DNA of 64,000 nucleotides. Origin: Neisseria sp. DTU_2020_1000833_1_SI_GRL_NUU_006 (GTDB taxonomy: Bacteria; Pseudomonadota; Gammaproteobacteria; Burkholderiales; Neisseriaceae). The notes under the pieces are model-generated. The model was not told where the DNA came from and made no database searches. It saw only the letters and a list, made by a program, of their open reading frames with translations. The position numbers were made by a program, and so were the translations under genes. The stretch spans positions 1,550,001-1,614,000 of the forward strand of contig CP135593.1 of the NCBI GenBank assembly GCA_032388755.1, written 5' to 3'. Positions 60,947-64,000 of this stretch are shown here, piece after piece (position 1 is the stretch's first letter; every line of letters starts with the position of its first letter).

Positions 60947-61699
60947 ATGCTCCTCATCCGCAATCTGACCTACTGGTTCATCCTCAGCACCAGCCTGATT
61001 TTACTTTTCCCCTTCATGCTCCTCGCCCTGCCCGTCCAAGGCGGTGCGCACAAAATGGCGCAAATTTGGGTACGCATCCTCAACTGGTCGCTCAAACACA
61101 TCATCGGACTCAAATACCGCCTCATCGGTGCCGAAAACATCCCCGACCGCCCCTCCATCATCTGCGCCAAACACCAAAGCGGCTGGGAAACCCTCGCCCT
61201 GCAAGAAATCTTCCCGCCGCAGGTTTACGTCGCCAAACGCGAATTGTTCAAAATCCCCTTTTTCGGCTGGGGACTGAAACTCGTCAAAACCATAGGCATA
61301 GACCGCAGCAACAGCCGCGAAGCCAACAAACAGCTGATGGAACAAGGCATGGCGCGTAAAAACGAAGGCTACTGGATTACTATCTTCCCCGAAGGCACAC
61401 GCCTGCCGCCCGGCGAAAAAGGCCGCTACAAACTCGGCGGCGCGCGCATGGCGAAAATGTTTGAAATGGACATCGTCCCCGTCTCCCTCAACAGCGGCGA
61501 ATTTTGGCCGAAAAACGCCTTCCTCAAACACCCCGGCACCATCACCGTCGTCATCAACCCCGTCATCCCCCACAGCAGAGGGACGGAAGCAGAATTGATG
61601 GCGGAATGCGAAAAACGGATTGAAACGCAACAACCCCTTATCGAAGGAAAAGGACCGTTTGCCGCAAAAAATAGGAAAGCAACAGCATCGCCATCATGA
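60947..61699 (+). CDS. nlaB: 1-acyl-glycerol-3-phosphate acyltransferase NlaB
   Basis: A 250-residue PlsC-family enzyme with an N-terminal membrane segment (about 8-30). Blocks are AKHQSGWETLA (H-x4-E in place of the usual H-x4-D), GIDRSN, FPEGTRLPPG and VPVSLNSGEFW. It acylates lysophosphatidic acid. The ATG at 60947 fits the family N-terminus; the frame is open far upstream opposite gmhB but without homology. A widely spaced inverted DUS pair lies in its leader. Confidence 0.9.
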   Translation: MLLIRNLTYWFILSTSLILLFPFMLLALPVQGGAHKMAQIWVRILNWSLKHIIGLKYRLIGAENIPDRPSIICAKHQSGWETLALQEIFPPQVYVAKRELFKIPFFGWGLKLVKTIGIDRSNSREANKQLMEQGMARKNEGYWITIFPEGTRLPPGEKGRYKLGGARMAKMFEMDIVPVSLNSGEFWPKNAFLKHPGTITVVINPVIPHSRGTEAELMAECEKRIETQQPLIEGKGPFAAKNRKATASPS

Positions 61700-61700
61700 T

Positions 61701-61736
61701 AAAAGGTCGTCTGAAAATCAGTTTTCAGACGACCTT
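61701..61736. terminator. DUS-pair terminator after nlaB
   Basis: AAAAGGTCGTCTGAAAA and TTTTCAGACGACCTT with a 4-base loop, directly behind the nlaB stop. Confidence 0.8.
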
Positions 61737-61747
61737 CCCTCAAATAA

Positions 61748-61780
61748 AAAAAACCTGCACGGTTGTCCGTGCAGGTTTTT
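61748..61780 (-). terminator. Conventional terminator after groEL
   Basis: AAAAACCTGCACGG and CCGTGCAGGTTTTT around TTGT give a GC-rich stem with T-run on the groEL strand, without a DUS. Confidence 0.85.
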
Positions 61781-61804
61781 GTTTGCGCTCAGGTTTGGGC
61801 AACC

Positions 61805-63439
<1,635 letters not shown>

Positions 63440-63473
63440 GTTTTGATTCTCCAAAATTGTTTAATGTTGTTTG

Positions 63474-63511
63474 AGGTCGTCTGAAAACCTTGTACGCCTT
63501 TTCAGACGACC
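63474..63511 (-). terminator. DUS pair within the groES-groEL spacer
   Basis: AGGTCGTCTGAAAA and TTTTCAGACGACCT with a 10-base loop between the two operon genes. It may attenuate or process the message; groEL must be expressed through it or from its own start. Confidence 0.5.
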
Positions 63512-63535
63512 TGTTGTTCTGAATACACGGAATGT

Positions 63536-63823
63536 TTATTCGACAATACCGAAAATATCTTCTTCGCGCATCACCAACAGCTCTTCGCCGTCGGCTTTTA
63601 CGGTTTGGCCGCTGTATTTGCCGAAAATGATTTTGTCGCCGACTTTGACATCCAGCGGACGGCGTTCGCCGTCTTTGCCGATTTTACCCGCACCTACGGC
63701 GATCACTTCGCCCATATCGGGTTTTTCAGCGGCTGCGCCCGGCAAGACGATGCCTGATGCGGTTTTTTCTTCAGCTTCCAAGCGTTTGACGACGACGCGG
63801 TCGTGTAAAGGACGGATGGTCAT
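63536..63823 (-). CDS. groES: Co-chaperonin GroES
   Basis: A 95-residue lid protein of the GroEL chamber. The mobile loop is KTASGIVLPGAAAEKPDMG and the N-terminus is MTIRPLHDRVVVKR. It is complete and first in the groES-groEL operon. Confidence 0.97.
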   Translation of the reverse strand: MTIRPLHDRVVVKRLEAEEKTASGIVLPGAAAEKPDMGEVIAVGAGKIGKDGERRPLDVKVGDKIIFGKYSGQTVKADGEELLVMREEDIFGIVE

Positions 63824-63856
63824 GTTTTATGCTCCGATAAATAGTTTGAAAACAAT

Positions 63857-63918
63857 CATCTGCCTTTATCCGGCAGATGCGGTTTGAAAAAGAAGGCGGC
63901 AAGTTTGTCAACAAACTT
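63857..63918. promoter_or_regulatory. groES leader dyads
   Basis: Two dyads lie upstream of groES: CATCTGCC and GGCAGATG around seven bases (63857-63879), and AAGTTTGT and ACAAACTT around two bases (63901-63918). They may form a leader hairpin and an operator. No clear CIRCE element is seen. A weak sigma-32-like pair can be drawn between them but is not convincing. A lone DUS lies at the right edge of the window. Confidence 0.4.
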
Positions 63919-64000
63919 ACCTTAACACAGCGGCAAATTAGGGTTTGTCCCGATAAATTCAAGGGAAGAAGTAAAAATTTTCTATGCGGGGTCGTCTGAA

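Overview
The window is chromosomal DNA of a commensal Neisseria. Three things show this. The 12-mer AGGTCGTCTGAA and its complement occur dozens of times, mostly as inverted pairs behind genes; this is the DNA uptake sequence (DUS) dialect of the mucosa/sicca/subflava type, not the AGGCCGTCTGAA of meningococcus and gonococcus. Correia elements and dRS3 repeats are present. Gene order matches Neisseria loci (edd/eda-zwf-pgl-glk-hexR-pgi, fpg-nlaA, gmhB-nlaB). I saw no phage, insertion sequence, CRISPR array, rRNA or tRNA. Almost all of the window is ordinary core genome, and most long open frames opposite genes are shadows.

Layout. 1-3.7 kb: 5' part of a TonB-dependent siderophore receptor, then a queuosine-precursor cluster (queE, queD, queC) mixed with DUF1304 and DUF1543 genes. 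3.9-13.4 kb: a complete glucose/Entner-Doudoroff block, with eda and edd leftward and zwf, pgl, glk, hexR and pgi rightward from a shared control region holding a HexR-type palindrome; the 5' end of eda is partly duplicated. 13.5-24.9 kb: DNA glycosylase, EamA transporter, trpF, hemO, gamma carbonic anhydrase, maf, a lipoprotein, NAD-type glutamate dehydrogenase, gph, recX, small envelope and redox proteins, and the AraC regulator mtrA. 25-33.6 kb: a disulfide reductase beside a peroxiredoxin-glutaredoxin fusion, nlaA-mutM, a methyltransferase, trpB and class I fumarase.

33.6-39.9 kb is the most unusual part. Behind a good FNR-type promoter lie three translationally coupled genes: an iron-sulfur subunit, a fumarate-reductase-like flavoprotein and a NuoF-like NADH-binding subunit. 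A DASS dicarboxylate carrier follows. There is no membrane anchor gene. With the divergent class I fumarase next door, the set reads as a soluble NADH-linked fumarate reductase branch; that function is inferred.

40-64 kb: trkA, a SIMPL protein, a porin, pyrG and trkH; a frameshifted YcnI-like gene; an SMI1/KNR4 gene bracketed by direct mosaic repeats; uvrD; a 5-oxoprolinase operon (pxpB-pxpC-pxpA) with an NRAMP-fold carrier that lacks the metal-binding motifs; a YgjP-like metallopeptidase; an AI-2E family protein; a Bcr/CflA pump; gmhB-nlaB; and groES-groEL.
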